Positions 23,867 to 35,969 are shown, counted from the stretch's first letter. The stretch is DNA of 64,000 bases from Euptelea pleiosperma (GCA_035048495.1 CM068544.1:49563893-49627892); one strand, 5' to 3'. Numbers and translations are program-made. The notes: generated by a model from the sequence alone, not told the origin.

Positions 23867-24264
23867 GGGTCAGGATCGGGGGACAACTATTTCATACAAC
23901 GTTTTTGACAGCAAAAATTGGCACGGGCCAATTTATAAATTAGAAGTATTGGAATGGGATGATTTTTGGTGAGGACGGTCTCTATGGTGAGGAGATCATC
24001 CTCACAAAAATTCAAATCATTCTGAAATTCGTAGACTGGTTTACAAGTTGAAGAATTATAGACCGTTTATTTTTATCGTTAACTTGAAAACCACATTTAA
24101 TGGGGTTAGAAATTTCAGAATAGGCTGATTTTTTGTAGGGATGATCTATATGGGTGGGTGATCATCCTCGCTAAAATTCAGCCATTGATTCATCTTCCAT
24201 GTGGGTACACCAAAATTGTTGTCAAAAAAGTTGTATGAAATTGTTGTCGCCCCGATCCTGACCC
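23867..24264. mobile_element. Foldback MITE, family E, intact ends
   Basis: GGGTCAGGATCGGGG at the left and CCCCGATCCTGACCC at the right. The flanks are ATATATATA on both sides, a 9-bp match but low complexity. The arms carry TTTCATACAACGTTTTTGAC and its complement. Confidence 0.85.
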
Positions 24265-25879
24265 ATATATATAATAATAAACTTAGATATCTATCAGTAT
24301 CTGTGATGGGAAGTAGTTTAGAGTTCAAATTGGCACCGTTTCTGGTTGCTTAATCCCTAAGCAATAAACACAAGTTTTAAATTGAAGTTTGAATTCTTCC
24401 CAAGAGAGAATGGAAATTGGTAGGGCAAGGGGCCGGGGGTATCAAAACTGTCATGCTCTTGACCTTTGAATGAGACATTCGTGGTTGACCCTCCATGACA
24501 ACATAAAACACAAGTTATGGAATCTTGGAAAGGGAGGAAAAAGTCGCTCAAGACAGCCAGGATGGTGTCCTTTGTTTGACTTCTAACCCTACACTCCACT
24601 CCTTACTCGTACACTTCGTTTAAGAAAACACCACAAGTCCATAACCAATATATTAAATAGTGGGCTGTTTGGCAGACCCCCCGAACAGGTTTAAATTAAA
24701 AATAAAAAGTGGGCATTAGACAATAAAAAAATCTCACCTGAAAACAAAATCTTCAAAGAAAAGAACTCTACGTTTGACCATTAGAACCATGACTTTAAAA
24801 TAACGCCGTTTTAACGAAAATAACAGCCGTTAAAAGGTAACACCCAAAGCCAATTACATTATGAACCATTTTGATGCAAATTTGAATTTCAGTGCCATTT
24901 TTTTTTCCTGTTATTTACCCATTTTTGCCACTGTCCGTTACAATTCGTTATAACCGAAAAAATGGTAACTCCCCAAGTCCGTTATACCATTATAACGGCC
25001 TCTTTTAAACCTTGATTGGAACAACGCCTTGATGACCTTTCTCTAAAATAAAACCCTACACTTCTGTTTTAATATCTCAATATAACCTTTTTCTTCTTTT
25101 CCTTCTTTTTGGAAAAGAAGTGCTTTGTCACGTGACAATGGGGGTTCAATTATTATGATTATTATTATTATTTAGCTAGGTAAGCAGTAAGCTAGGATTG
25201 ACCCTGCAACCTCAAGGTTGTGAATACAAGACATGCTATTTCACGTGAGGGTTGACAAAAGTTGTGCCTACAACTCTCTTTTCTATTATTCACTACTTAC
25301 TCCCGCTAATTATGTATAAGAGAAAATGAGTGCGACGAGAGTGAGTGTTTATGGAAAAGCACTGATCAATTTCTAGATATAAAATTCGAAGAAATGGTTA
25401 AGGACAACTCAATTAGTTTGTAGAATTCAAACATTAAAAATCATAACTTAGAAGTTGTTAAAGCTCGAACGCACATTTCCACGTCTTGAGTTGTAAAACT
25501 TGACTTTTAACTTGGCCTCAACAAAAAGTGTCATCAATAACTCAACATTACGACATTTGTTTAGGTAGGCAAACAAACAACAATACCGCGTTATTATGTT
25601 GGAAATAAAATTTCTCTTCAACTTCGCCAAAATATAATATTGTCAGGCCTGACAAACATTTACCCAATCACTTGGGTCCAAGGCGTCTCGATACGAGTTG
25701 AGGCCTAAGGCGAAAACTCTATATAAGGCCTTTTTTATATTTAATATATATGGTATTAATTAAAAACTCGAACTCTTTATATAATAGAAAATCTTTATTT
25801 AACAACTATTCTTGATAATCAAAAGCTACGGATAAATAATTTAGATGCAGAGGACTCCCATTGCAGTCCATGCAAAGGA
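24265..25879. other. Intergenic with AACGGCCGTTA fragment
   Basis: 24795-25015 is a partial AACGGCCGTTAT element ending TTTTAAACCTTG. The rest is AT-rich with an ATT microsatellite near 25156-25172. No gene seen. Confidence 0.5.

Positions 25880-25937
<58 letters not shown>
25880..25937. repeat. (CT)n(AT)n microsatellite
   Basis: A run of about 12 CT units passes straight into about 17 AT units. Confidence 0.95.
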
Positions 25938-25939
<2 letters not shown>

Positions 25940-26160
25940 TGTTCAATAAACGCACTAAAAACCAGCTTGATTGGTCATTTCTAGCCAATGGATTTACTAC
26001 CCAAAGTACATGCTTGAATCCAACGGCTAGAATTAGGCCTTAAAGTAATAAAATCTATCACTAGATGTAACCAATCAGGTTGATTTTTCGTTTGTATATC
26101 AAACAAGGGGTGGGCTAAACATCCATGTGGTTAGTGGGTCCAAAATAAGTGCTACTTAGG
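25938..26160. mobile_element. Foldback core fragment (family B-like)
   Basis: CAGCTTGATTGGTCATTTCT and AACCAATCAGGTTGATTTTT form the two arms around TCCAACGGCTAG. Right of the core is GGGCTAAACATCCATGTGG. The terminal repeats are missing. Confidence 0.6.
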
Positions 26161-26901
26161 GGACCTAACTTGGGGGGCCTTCTCTCACCAAGGGGCCTAA
26201 GGCGGCGGCCTTAATAGCCTTAAAGTAGAGACCGCCCTGCTTGCCCTGCTTGGGTCTCCGTCTGAATTAGTAGACTCTAGGACTGTCAATGGATCGGATT
26301 CAGATTAGATCAGGATTTAGATCAAAAACTGATCTGATAAGCTATTAGAACTAATCGGGTCGTGGGGTGATCTTAATATGTATATTTATATTTTGAGTCA
26401 ATCTAATCAATAGATCTGTTAATTTTGATATAAAAATAAATAAAAACTACAAATTTTTTAGTCAAATAACAAATGATAAAAGATTTTATCAACATAAATA
26501 AATAAATACAATATATTTCATTATAGTATATTAAAATAATATTATATTGATATTGGGTTGGGCCATTCTATCTTCAAAACCGATCTGGCATCTCAATGGA
26601 TCATGATTCCTAATTCCAGATCATATGGTGTTGTATTGGATCGAGTTATTGGGGCCCGATCCATTGATTGCCCTAGAGCCGAATTAATAATAGGGTCAAG
26701 TTGGGATGCCTGCAATATAATATTCTATTCACCACCCAACCTGCTACACGCTGACCTAATAGAGTTGTCCTCATTCGGTCCGATTTTGGACCCTTTTAGA
26801 CTCGATAATTGGGATGGGCCTGGATGCAACAGAAGGAGATCCCTGTGCTGAGTTTCTTACCAAGTCTCCTTATTCTTGTGCAAATCCAAATTTTAGAATA
26901 A
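26161..26901. other. Intergenic; GATCGGAT-rich degenerate element
   Basis: 26277-26320 (TGTCAATGGATCGGATTC) resembles the terminus of the element at 42379-43111, but a matching right end is not clear. No gene. Confidence 0.35.
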
Positions 26902-27250
26902 ATCTTTGATGACAGACTACAGTATGAGCCCGCACACTCTTGAGACCACTGACCGTATGGACGTTTGACCCATCCCCAGGTGGACCTACAGACCGAAAAA
27001 GCAGCCTGATTAATTTGCTGATTTCAAACTTTAGGATATGAGTACCCCAAATAATGCTCGAAACTCACTGTTAAAAATCACCCCGTGAAAAATAATCTAA
27101 TCCAATGATTTGAAATCACTAATCAAGTAGATTTTTGGTCTGTAGGTCCACTTTGGGATGGGACAGACATCCATACGGTCAATGGTCTCTAAGGATGTGC
27201 CACGCAGCTCAAACTGTGGTCCGTCAGGAACTTCGTCTGTCATCGACGAT
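26902..27250. mobile_element. Foldback MITE, family A core with TTTGATGACAGACTACA ends
   Basis: The left arm is CAGTATGAGCC, GACCGTATGGACGTTTGACC, AGCAGCCTGATTA. The right arm is its complement through GGGATGGGACAGACATCCAT and GCTCAAACTGTGG. The outer ends (CTTTGATGACAG and CTGTCATCGACG) differ from the GGGTC type. Confidence 0.7.
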
Positions 27251-27804
27251 TAAGGAGGACTGCTAGCAAGCAACCCCACAATGAGTTTGCACAGATGCAA
27301 CCCCGTAGAATATTCCAGATATATTCCAGATTTGCTAGCTACATTTTGCTCTTAACTCACTGTAGCTGATGGAAGTAGGAGTGTAAATTTGGCCCACGGT
27401 CCGGCCCGTTTAATTTGGGCCTGCTGGTTAGCTCGGCCCGCTATACATCCGGGCCGGGATTGGGCTTTGAAGTTCTGGGCTTCGAATGAATCGAGTGTTT
27501 GTGCAAATTGTTAGTAAATGTGTGGTATGGACGAATGTGGTATGTGTTGTTGGAAACCGGGTAAAGAGGTGGCAGAGTTTATTAAATTTCCACTTACAAC
27601 CAACGTGGAAACAGATCCAGATCTGCCACCCCCTCAAACCAGAACTGCCACCACTTTGTTTAAAAAACATGGCCCCACCCAGACGATGAAAACAAAATTT
27701 CTTGTAAATTTCTCCAGAGATGCAATAATAATCGCTCGATATATATACTGAAATTCTCCGACCGCCAAAATCCTAAAAGACTAAAAAGACAAAGATCTAT
27801 AACA
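27251..27804. other. Intergenic with GGCCCG-rich block
   Basis: 27388-27470 is a GGCCCG/GGGCCGG-rich stretch like 9505-9625. No gene. Confidence 0.4.
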
Positions 27805-28262
27805 CATAATTCTATACATGTCCCTCAAATTGCCACGTGGCACAATCTTTCGCGCCCACACTTTGATGGACCCATGAACATTCGGACCACGCCTTGGTGG
27901 ACCTACATATCAAACAGCAGTGTTGGATTTGAGTCCTTTCTCATCATGGGTTTGGAACCAACCCATAGGACTGTTGATAAGCCCATGATAAAAAAAAAGT
28001 GCTTGAATCCAACAACATCGTCGCTTATGGAGTAGGTTTTGGCTGAACCATGTAAATCACTTGTGTTCTTGTTGTGTGGATGCGATCTTCTATTTGATTC
28101 TCTCTCGTGTGTGTTTTGGTGGTGATTATTTGTTATTCGAATGATCCTTTGGTGAAATTTGCAACATGTAGGTCCACCAAAGTGTGGGCCAAACATTCAT
28201 GAGGCCAGTGGGCTCAAAAGAGTGTACTACGTGGAAATTTGAGAGACTTCTGTATCATAGAA
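27805..28262. mobile_element. Foldback MITE, family D
   Basis: TCCCTCAAATTGCCACGTGG at the left pairs with CCACGT-type AAATTTGAGAGACTTC at the right. The inner arms are CACGCCTTGGTGGACCTACA and TGTAGGTCCACCAAAGTGTG. The interior contains CATGGGTTTGGAACCAACCC. Confidence 0.7.
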
Positions 28263-28911
28263 TGGATCGAAATAGAAATGATAAGCCACGTATTTGTGTT
28301 AATGGGCCGTGTTTGGGCTGGGTGAGTCTGACCTGGGATACATGTAGTGTAATGTAACTAAGCTTATGCCATGCAACCCTGCCAACTCGTTAAAGGTGCA
28401 TGTTAGAGCCAAGCCCAGCATGTTTATATAATGGGCCTTAAAAATAAATACCAGACCCCATACATTGGGCCTATAAATGCTTTGCAAGACCGATCTATTC
28501 GGGCCGGCCTAAAAGCTCATTAGGCTAAGTAGAAAATACGATCAACAGTTTGAAATGATGTTTACACTTCTTGATTGACTAAGAACTTTTTGATGGATGC
28601 GATCAATCAATCGGTAGCCTTAGATTCACGAAATCTCCTAGAGTCCTAGCACATATGGGCTCAACCCCAAAATTAAACATAGCCCAACATTATAAGATGA
28701 ATATGATAAAATCAAATATCGCAAGAATTTCCGTGAGAGGGTAGGCTTTACTTTTTATTCAGGCGAGTAATGGTGATCTGATCTGTCCCCTGAAATCAAC
28801 CACGTGTCAGCATACATGTTATTGCTTCCTGACCCATCACCTCCTTTTCTTAACTCTGTCAGCTCTCTCTGTCTCTCAAATTCATAGTAGACACATATCC
28901 CACAAGAAGCC
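28263..28911. other. Upstream region of the poly-Ser gene
   Basis: No clear TATA box. A GGGCC-rich repeat remnant lies at 28300-28520. Confidence 0.35.
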
Positions 28912-29574
28912 ATGGAGAAGACGGATGCTAAGAAAATCTGTCCACAAAATCCCATAAGAAGAAGGTCTTGCAGTAGAAGAGCTCGCCAAGATTGTATTGT
29001 CGACATAGCTGAGGTTAGGAGAGAGATTGTCAATGCCTTGCACCTCCATAGAGCATCCTCATCCTCCTCATCATCATCATCACCATCATCATCATCATCG
29101 TCATCATCACCATCGTGTTCATGTGTTACAAAAAGGGTGCCCACCAAAATAGGGGAGAGGTGCAAGTATGGGGTCAACAACTGTGGTGTTGCAAGTAGTA
29201 GTCAACACTCCTCTATGCCTCTCGCACAGCCAACATGGTCTACTACTTCACCTTCAATACTTCCTACAGTACCCATGGAGGTCCAGGAATTTGAGTGGGG
29301 AGATAACATAGCTTCGTCCTACACTTGGTGGATAGGATTTTTGAAAAGCTTAGATGATAGAGTAGGGAAGCTGCTCCCTGAGGAGGAATCAACATACCCA
29401 TTTGGTGAAGAGCTTGAGATGGAGTCTTTTAGGCTACGCAGCAAGTGTAAGAATGGTTCAAAGCCTGGAGAGCCCGGCGATCAAAGCTCTGTGCCTGATG
29501 AGTGGTTGACTGTACCTGCAACTGACCATTTAGATCACGAGATGGATAACTGTAAGGAAAATGGAGGGGTCTGA
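28912..29574 (+). CDS. Uncharacterised plant protein with poly-serine tract
   Basis: Single-exon reading of 220 residues with a strong start context (GAAGCCATGGAG). I do not recognise the family. Visible features: a basic N-terminus with several Cys (RRRSCSRRARQDC, 17-29), a helix-like stretch DIAEVRREIVNALHLHR (31-47), a poly-Ser region with two Pro breaks (about 49-69), a Trp/Pro-rich part (QPTWSTTSPSILP), and EFEWGDNIASSYTWWIGFLK near 130. The C-terminus is acidic. No signal peptide or membrane span is visible, so it is probably soluble. The Trp-rich block and biased composition argue for a real protein, but similarity evidence is lacking. Confidence 0.6.
   Translation: MEKTDAKKICPQNPIRRRSCSRRARQDCIVDIAEVRREIVNALHLHRASSSSSSSSSPSSSSSSSSPSCSCVTKRVPTKIGERCKYGVNNCGVASSSQHSSMPLAQPTWSTTSPSILPTVPMEVQEFEWGDNIASSYTWWIGFLKSLDDRVGKLLPEEESTYPFGEELEMESFRLRSKCKNGSKPGEPGDQSSVPDEWLTVPATDHLDHEMDNCKENGGV
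29056..29120 (+). repeat. TCATCC/TCATCA repeat inside the coding region
   Basis: An imperfect TCA/TCC trinucleotide run encodes the poly-Ser tract. Length variation would change serine number without a frameshift. Confidence 0.85.
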
Positions 29575-29699
29575 TGGATTAATTATTGCTTGAAAGGATT
29601 AAAATTTGTGTTTCGTATTTTATCTAATCCATTTCTTTTAAATTATGCGAGCTTAATTTCATATTTTTATTAATTTTTTTAATATATGTTTATGATCGT

Positions 29700-30170
29700 T
29701 GCTTAAATTTGGTTTTTTTATTAAATCCAACTAAATATATTAAAGGAGATCTCAAAGGGAAGTATAAGGCAGAAAGAACAAAAAAAATAAACAAAATAAT
29801 GCTGAAGTATGCTAAGAAGGCGAATCACTCTATGATAGCATCGAACCTAAATATCATGTCACCAAAAAAGGTACCTCTCATCTCTCCGTAGATATGCTGC
29901 CCCAACTAAATAGGAAAGTCTTAATACTAAGGATAGGATCCTGAAGGGAACTCTCCTTGCCTGTAAACACTCTCATGTTCCTCTCCAACCACAAAGTTCA
30001 AATGATCGTGAACGGTGTCATTTTTCAAATAAGTCATCCCTGATAAGGGAATCTGAGGCCATCCCCCAACAGGTCTCCAAAGGACTTTGCTGGTAGTCAA
30101 GAGAGGCCCACATGTGCATGAAAATATGACCAAACTTGTCTGGCAAAATCGTAATGAACAAGAAGATGAT
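29700..30170 (-). mobile_element. LINE 3' tail
   Basis: ATATTAAAGGAGATCTCAAA is shared with the LINE tail at 42515-42850 (ACATTAAAGGAGATCGAGAA). The stretch GGTACCTCTCATCTCTCCG and the phrase CTCTCCAACCACAAAGTTCA also match that copy. The minus-strand reading holds the end of an L1 protein, with frameshifts. Confidence 0.7.
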
Positions 30171-30438
30171 TTGTATTCTCCCCGTTAGACTTATACATTG
30201 CCTAATTTGTTTGAACTGACCGAAAAGAAATGGTATGGGTTTGGTTCCAGTACAAGTATATCCCCACCCGATCCAATTACTAATAAGTCTAGAATTGGAC
30301 ATTGACCTAAATAAATGGGGTAGTGCACTTGGGATATCGGGTCAGGTGGTGAATGTATATTAGGGTACCCGAAGGCGAACTTGTTTCTTAATTGGATCAA
30401 ATAAATTCCGATTGAATATGAATAATCTGCTTCGGACG
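30171..30438. other. Intergenic, nothing seen
   Basis: Short spacer between a LINE tail and a solo LTR, with no recognisable feature. Confidence 0.4.
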
Positions 30439-30888
30439 TGTTGGGATATTGGTACCCATTAATGTCCCTAGTAAGAATAAATTAATTGTAGTTAGGACTA
30501 AGAGGGTTGTGTAATAGACAGGTGTTGCAACAATATAGGCCTTGTCGAGGGTCAGGTTGGTATCATGTACCGGTATATCAAGATCCAATTGTTGAGTTAT
30601 GTAGAGACTAATGATTCTTGGGAAGGGCTTTTTCCTGAGGGCTTTTCTGTAATTCTCACATAGCCTTACGGAAACCCTAATTTCGTCTTAGGGTTATATA
30701 TACCCATGTTGGTGAGAGACGAGTATCTCAACCTTGTACTGTGTGTATTTTCTTTTGCCCTAGAGCATAGTGAAATCGGTGTGGATCCGTGGACGTTCCT
30801 CAATCTAGAGGGAACCACGTAAATCTTTGTGTTGCAGTTTGTTTGCATCTTTGTTTTATTCCTCGTTTATTGTTCTTTCTTCCCAACA
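30439..30888 (+). mobile_element. Copia-type solo LTR
   Basis: The 450-bp unit begins TGTTGGGA and ends TCCCAACA (perfect 8-bp terminal inverted repeat). It has an internal TATA-like GGTTATATATACCC near 30692 and the GTGGATCCGTGGACGTTCC / GGGAACCACGTAAATC phrases usual near the end of plant copia LTRs. No 5-bp target duplication is seen (GGACG versus CCAAC), so it may have recombined with another copy. Confidence 0.78.
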
Positions 30889-30909
30889 CCAACCTGATTA
30901 TTAGGAAAA

Positions 30910-31256
30910 ATCTATGATATAGAAGTCCCTCAAAGTACCACGTGGAACACTCTTTCGGGCCTATTGACCTCATGAATGTTCGCCAACACCTTGGTGGGCC
31001 TATACAACAAAAATTAGCATGATTGGTTATTTCTATCTCTTGGATTTGAGTACTTTTCATCATGGGCTTGAAACCAATCCATAAGCCCGTTTATGAAGCC
31101 CATAATGAAAAAGTGCTAAATAGAATGGCAGAAATCACCAAGATACGGGCCTTACATTCATCTGATCAGTGGGCCCAAAAAGAGTGACATGTGGCAATTT
31201 GAGGGACTTCTGCATCAAAATTTTGAAAATTTTGATACAAAATTGTATATCATAGA
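30910..31256. mobile_element. Foldback MITE, family D
   Basis: TCTATGATATAGAAGTCCCT at the left and AGGGACTTCTGCATCAAAAT to TATCATAGA at the right. The arms contain CCACGTGG, CACCTTGGTGGGCC and AGCATGATTGG. The interior includes CATGGGCTTGAAACCAATCC. Confidence 0.78.
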
Positions 31257-31602
31257 ACGGCTATTCAGGCTGCGCCATTATAATCGGTCCATGCATCAGT
31301 TTATCTTTCGTTAGATGTAATTACCATACCATGCCTATTATGAATCAGGCCTCGAACGAACTCGGGGCTAAATCAACCACAGGCTTTTAAAGCCAGGTCA
31401 ATCCAGGCCCAAGCGAGCTGGACTGGCGTACCCACAGGTCAGCTTGGCCATTTTGCAGTGCATCGTGTAACGGGTTCCACCTAGAATATCATATGAGCTT
31501 TGTTCCAGCAACCAATTTGATGATCAAAACATCGAATCGACTACAGGGAAAATGTAAAACCTCACACGGTAGGTTGCATGGTGGAGAAAGTATATGACCT
31601 GT
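31257..31602. other. Intergenic spacer
   Basis: No gene or clear element between the two family D elements. Confidence 0.4.
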
Positions 31603-31990
31603 TCTATGATACAGAATTATGTATCAAAATTTTGATACAGAAGTCCCTCAAAGTGCCATTTGGCACATTCTTTTGGGCCCAGTGACCCCGTCATTGGTTG
31701 GTCCACACCTTGGCGGATCTACACACCAAAACCCAGCATGATTGGTTATGTTTAGCCATAAGTATTTTTCATCATGGGCTTCATGAACATGCATGGGTTG
31801 TTTCAAGCCCATGATAACAATGCTCAAATCCAACAGTTAGAAAATCATCAATTATTCTGATTTTTGTTGCGTAGGTCCACCAAGGTGTGAACCAAACATT
31901 GATGGGGTCACTGGGCCCGAAAGAATACACCACATGGCACTTTGAGGAACTTCTGTATCAAAATTTTGGTACAGAATTCAGTATCATAGA
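31603..31990. mobile_element. Foldback MITE, family D, intact ends
   Basis: TCTATGATACAGAATT at the left and the complement AATTCAGTATCATAGA at the right. Further in are CAAAATTTTGATACAGAAGT and its partner. The arms carry AGTGCCATTTGGCAC and CATGGCACTTTG, then AGCATGATTGGTTA. Confidence 0.85.
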
Positions 31991-32164
31991 TTTTTCCAAA
32001 GCAGAGGCCTCTAGATCAAATAATTACAAATTTTACAATCAACTCATCATCTGGTTGGTCAATAATCGGCCTAGATCTCTTGACTGGATATATCCACCAC
32101 ACACTTCAGGAGGTCAGTTTCTTCCCCACTCCCATATGAGTAAAACTTTGATGTCCTCCTAGTT

Positions 32165-32490
32165 CGGGACATCAAAAGCTTGATCTCCACCACCTTCAAA
32201 ATGCTACGTGGTCACTATTTCAGGCCCACGGACTGCATGGGTGTCTTGCCCACCCGTCGGTGGAAGTACACACCAAAAATCAGCCTGATTGGTGACTCGA
32301 ATCTGCTCGAATCCAACGGTTAAAAATCACTTATGAAAATGCTAGAATCCAACGGATATAATTCATTAATCAGGCTGATTTTAAGAATACAGATCCACAA
32401 AGAGTGGACCAAATAATATGGGACAACGGGCCCAAGAGTATACCACGTGGCATATTTTGAGGGGTGAAGATCAAACTTTGATGTCCACCT
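32165..32490. mobile_element. Foldback MITE, AGCTTGATCTCCACC type
   Basis: GGGACATCAAAAGCTTGATC pairs with GATCAAACTTTGATGTCCAC. The arms share TACGTGG/CCACGTGG and AATCAGCCTGATTGGTGA with family A. Confidence 0.75.
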
Positions 32491-32504
32491 GGAACAAAGG
32501 GTCT

Positions 32505-32745
32505 TTCACTTCAAGCAGTGACCGTATGTGGCGCATGATTTTGGGTCCACTGCCCGCATGAATGTTTAGCCCACCCCTTGGTGTATATACATAAAAAATC
32601 ACCCTGATTGGTTATCTCTAGCCTTATGATTTCAGCACTTTTTTAGGAGCGATTCTAGCCGTTGGATTCAAACATGTTTTTAGGTACAATATCTAACGAC
32701 TAGAAATCATCAATCAAGCCGATTTTTGGTCTGTATATCCACAAT
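32505..32745. mobile_element. Foldback core fragment
   Basis: TGAATGTTTAGCCCACCCCT, AATCACCCTGATTGGTTATC and AATCAAGCCGATTTTTGG around TAGCCGTTGGATTC. The outer right arm is missing. Confidence 0.55.
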
Positions 32746-34308
32746 CTATCGGTTAGTGATCCCAGAAAAATGTGTTAGGTAGGGCCGCTGATTGACTGGG
32801 TCAAAACAATATTTCTTATGCCATAGACGTCCATCACAAAAAGAAATGTACGTCCAACAGCTGAGTGGGCAGGCTGTAGGGGGTTGTACCCACAGACCTA
32901 GGATCGAGTCTTTTTGGGGGTAATTCGCAAAAATGCATACAAACATGTATGCAAAATTATAATAGAAAACAATATAGTTGCTTCAGTAGCGGAGCCTCGC
33001 GTCGCATGGTCGCCGGATAGCAAAGGCAAAATTAAATAGAAATGAAATGAAAGCAGGGTAAAAAATATCCCCTTATAATTGAAAAAACCCCACCAAAATA
33101 ATATATGGCTAAGGTCAATAGTTGGTATCCTATGTGTACGGCTCAGATGCTTGACCACCTAATCCATGTGTCCAACACCAATAATGCTGCATTGTGGAAT
33201 GAGAGTAACAGGCTACCTAAGGATTCTGTTACCTAAAGATTGGTAGGTAGACTCGTGGTAGGGGTATCACTGGGTCGGTTCAGTTCGATTCTTAAGGTAC
33301 TTAGAACTGGAAACAATTTTGCCGTTTCACAACTGTTCCAGTTCTTATCGGTTCCGGTTTTCTAAAATGATTGACCTAGAATGGAACTGATTGTTTGGCT
33401 CCCTTCAGTTCTTGTTCTGGTTCCGGGCATATCAGTTCTTGTTCTGGTGACCTAGTCGACCTAGAAGGCGGTTGAACAACACGGAATTCGATGTTGGTCG
33501 CGAGGATCCAAATTTTTCTCACGTAGCGACTTGTGAAGTGGGTATTGTATTGAAATTAAAACCCAACTACATTTGGCGTCTAAATTTGAAAGGACTGTTC
33601 ATAGCACCCACCACATCATTGAAGCAGTAGGCCCAAAAGTACGAGTAAACGAGCAGCTAGCTAGCTAGGGTTTCAGTCTTAATCTTGGTGGAACAGCAAG
33701 AACCTTGAATGAGAAACCCTAATTCTAGTGGAAGAGAAATGAATAGATAGGGCAAGGTTGATAAGGATCATTAATGGGTATATCTCTTTAGGGGGGTCCT
33801 CCAAAATCGGCTTTCAGGCAACTAGACCCCAAAATCCATCAATGATTGGTAAAGGACAAGATATCGCTTAGTTCCCATCCATACGGGTGTCAGTTCATTT
33901 GACACAATTATTTTATGGGCTAGGTTAGTAGAATGTTGTGTCCAAGCACCATGTACACGACCCATATTAATTGGATCCAACTGGTGACCTTAAATTGCAG
34001 GACAAGACAAGGGTTGCCCTAGATTCACTGGTCCTTCACCTTTTCATGGGGGTAATCCTAATTCCTATTAGGAGGTATTACTAATTACTTTCAAATTTCA
34101 GGGGGGCGTTACTAAAATATCTTAAATTAATTGAAGCCAAAGTTTAAGTTGAAGAGATCATATTAGTGGGATTTTATGTAATTTTCTCCTTTGGTCACAA
34201 TTCTCATCCCCTCCCTAATATATTTGACCAAACCTTTGAAGAATCTTGGTGTTGACCTATTGTTTCGGAGAAGGGGAACACCTGGTATGGCATTTTTTAT
34301 TATTTTTA

Positions 34309-34342
<34 letters not shown>

Positions 34343-34599
34343 AAGTTGTGCGTGCATGCATCTATGTCGGTGCGGATACGCATTTATATGATATCCGAAC
34401 TAATTATATTTTGAAGGAATATTATGCATATAATCAAGATCTGAACTTGATCATGGACGTGTGATCTATTGACTTTTCTCTAGACTTGTGGTATTAAGAG
34501 ATCTCCTGTGTGGTACCTGTCAAAATCCCGACCCGGTTGGTTTTGGCTCGTTCCAGCCATGTAGATATAGTATACGTGTGGAAGCGGGTAGACCATCGT
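32746..34599. other. Intergenic, repeats without a gene
   Basis: 33265-33470 carries GGTTCCGGTT/CAGTTCTTG phrases in repeated order, typical of a decayed DNA element. An ATT microsatellite spans about 34292-34340. No coding evidence. Confidence 0.4.
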
Positions 34600-34990
34600 A
34601 AGGTTTTAAAGTGTCCGTTATGACGGTATAAAATCACTTAACGCGGCCGTTATGACCATTATAACAGGTCACATCAGTCACATTTGAGTCAGGAAAATGG
34701 TCAGAATGTTATTTTTGTTTTATTGTCCAAATCAACGTTTAAAAGGAGCCGTTACAACGGTATAACGGACTGGGCGCATTACCGTTTTGTCCATTATAGT
34801 GGATTGTAGGGCAAAAATGAAAAAAAAAATGGGAAAATAACAGGAAAACGCCACTTCTAATTTTCAATAAAATTTATAACAGACATTTTCTTACATTTTT
34901 TTTTTCAGAAAATAACGATCCTTATTTTCATTATAACGGGAGACCGTTAAAATGGTTACGGGGGAGGTCCAAATCCGCAATACAGAACTT
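34600..34990. mobile_element. AACGGCCGTTAT-type elements, degenerate
   Basis: TAAGGTTTTAAAGTGTCCGTTATGACGG opens one copy at 34600 (shown here in parts: TAAGGTTTTAAAG, TCCGTTATGACGG). A second begins CGTTTAAAAGGAGCCGTTAC near 34735 and ends with GGGGGAGGTCCAAATC. Confidence 0.6.
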
Positions 34991-35364
34991 CCAGATCTTG
35001 ATCAGATTATTATCAAATGTAGGGACAAGCAAGTACAGCCAATGAGGAGTGGGCCACGACCAATCAAGTGTGGTCCTCACATTGCAGTCGTTGGATCACA
35101 CGGGTCTAAAGCGAGTTATCATAACAATTAATGTGCCACCATTGTCAATAATGATGATGATGGTAGGTATATGAAGAACACACATCATAGGTAGTTAAGC
35201 ATTCCGCCATCCGAATTTTGATAGGACTCATCTTAGTTGTCGTCTACAAGGATGGGCGTGTGACCAGGACCAGTCACTCTCTCTATGGTTTTCTCCTTCA
35301 GCCTTTTATTCCATTTCTGCCTTCGAATTATTAAATTAACCTTTCTAAATATTGTGGAAGGAGT

Positions 35365-35490
35365 AAAACTTCTGTCACAAGATGTTGTGACTGAAGCCCG
35401 GTCACAACCCACAATACGAACCACGTGGAACACTATTAGAGGTCGCTGATGGTATAGCTGTTTGGCCACTCCCTTGGTAGATCTCTGCTC
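35365..35490. mobile_element. Foldback family A left arm, AGTAAAACTTCTGTCAC ends, truncated
   Basis: GAGTAAAACTTCTGTCACAA, then CACAATACGAACCACGTGG and GTTTGGCCACTCCCTTGG, broken before the core. Confidence 0.6.
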
Positions 35491-35583
35491 ATTAGACATT
35501 TGTCGCTTGCCTTATCCTCTGACATTTACAAATACCAAATAATGTGTTACTGCTATACCAGCCATGGCGATATTATAGAGAGT

Positions 35584-35969
35584 CCGTCTAGAGCTACACC
35601 CTTTTCTTACATCCAATTCTTACACCCGGTGGTGGGGCCCACATGGAGATCATGTTGGACAATCGAACCACGTTATGAGTTCTGCATACTATATTTACCC
35701 TCCTCACAAAAATTTACGACATTTTGGGATTCCTAACCTAATGAAAATTTTAATTTAATTTGAAAAATTCAGACCACCTAATTAAAACATTATTTTGGAT
35801 CAATTTTTTATATGGTTAGCAATTTCGAACTGAACGTATTTTTGATGAAGATGAACATCATGGAAAGGAAAACTCAATGAATGGTTGGATCATCCAACAT
35901 GATCTCCATGTGGGCCCCACCACTGGGTGTAAGAACTGGAAGTAAGAAATAGGTGTAACTCTAGACAGA
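35584..35969. mobile_element. Foldback MITE, TCTAGAGCTACACC type
   Basis: GTCTAGAGCTACACC and TTACACCCGGTGGTGGGGCC at the left pair with GGGCCCCACCACTGGGTGTA and GGTGTAACTCTAGAC at the right. The block CCACATGGAGATCATGTTGG is also mirrored. The interior lacks the family A core. Confidence 0.82.

Noticed and set aside
25806..26043. Readings with YIYIYI or SLSLSL runs
   Set aside because: They translate the CT/AT microsatellite.
28755..29180. Minus-strand reading with a poly-Asp run
   Set aside because: It is the antisense of the poly-Ser repeat in the plus-strand gene; composition follows from TCA/TCC repeats.
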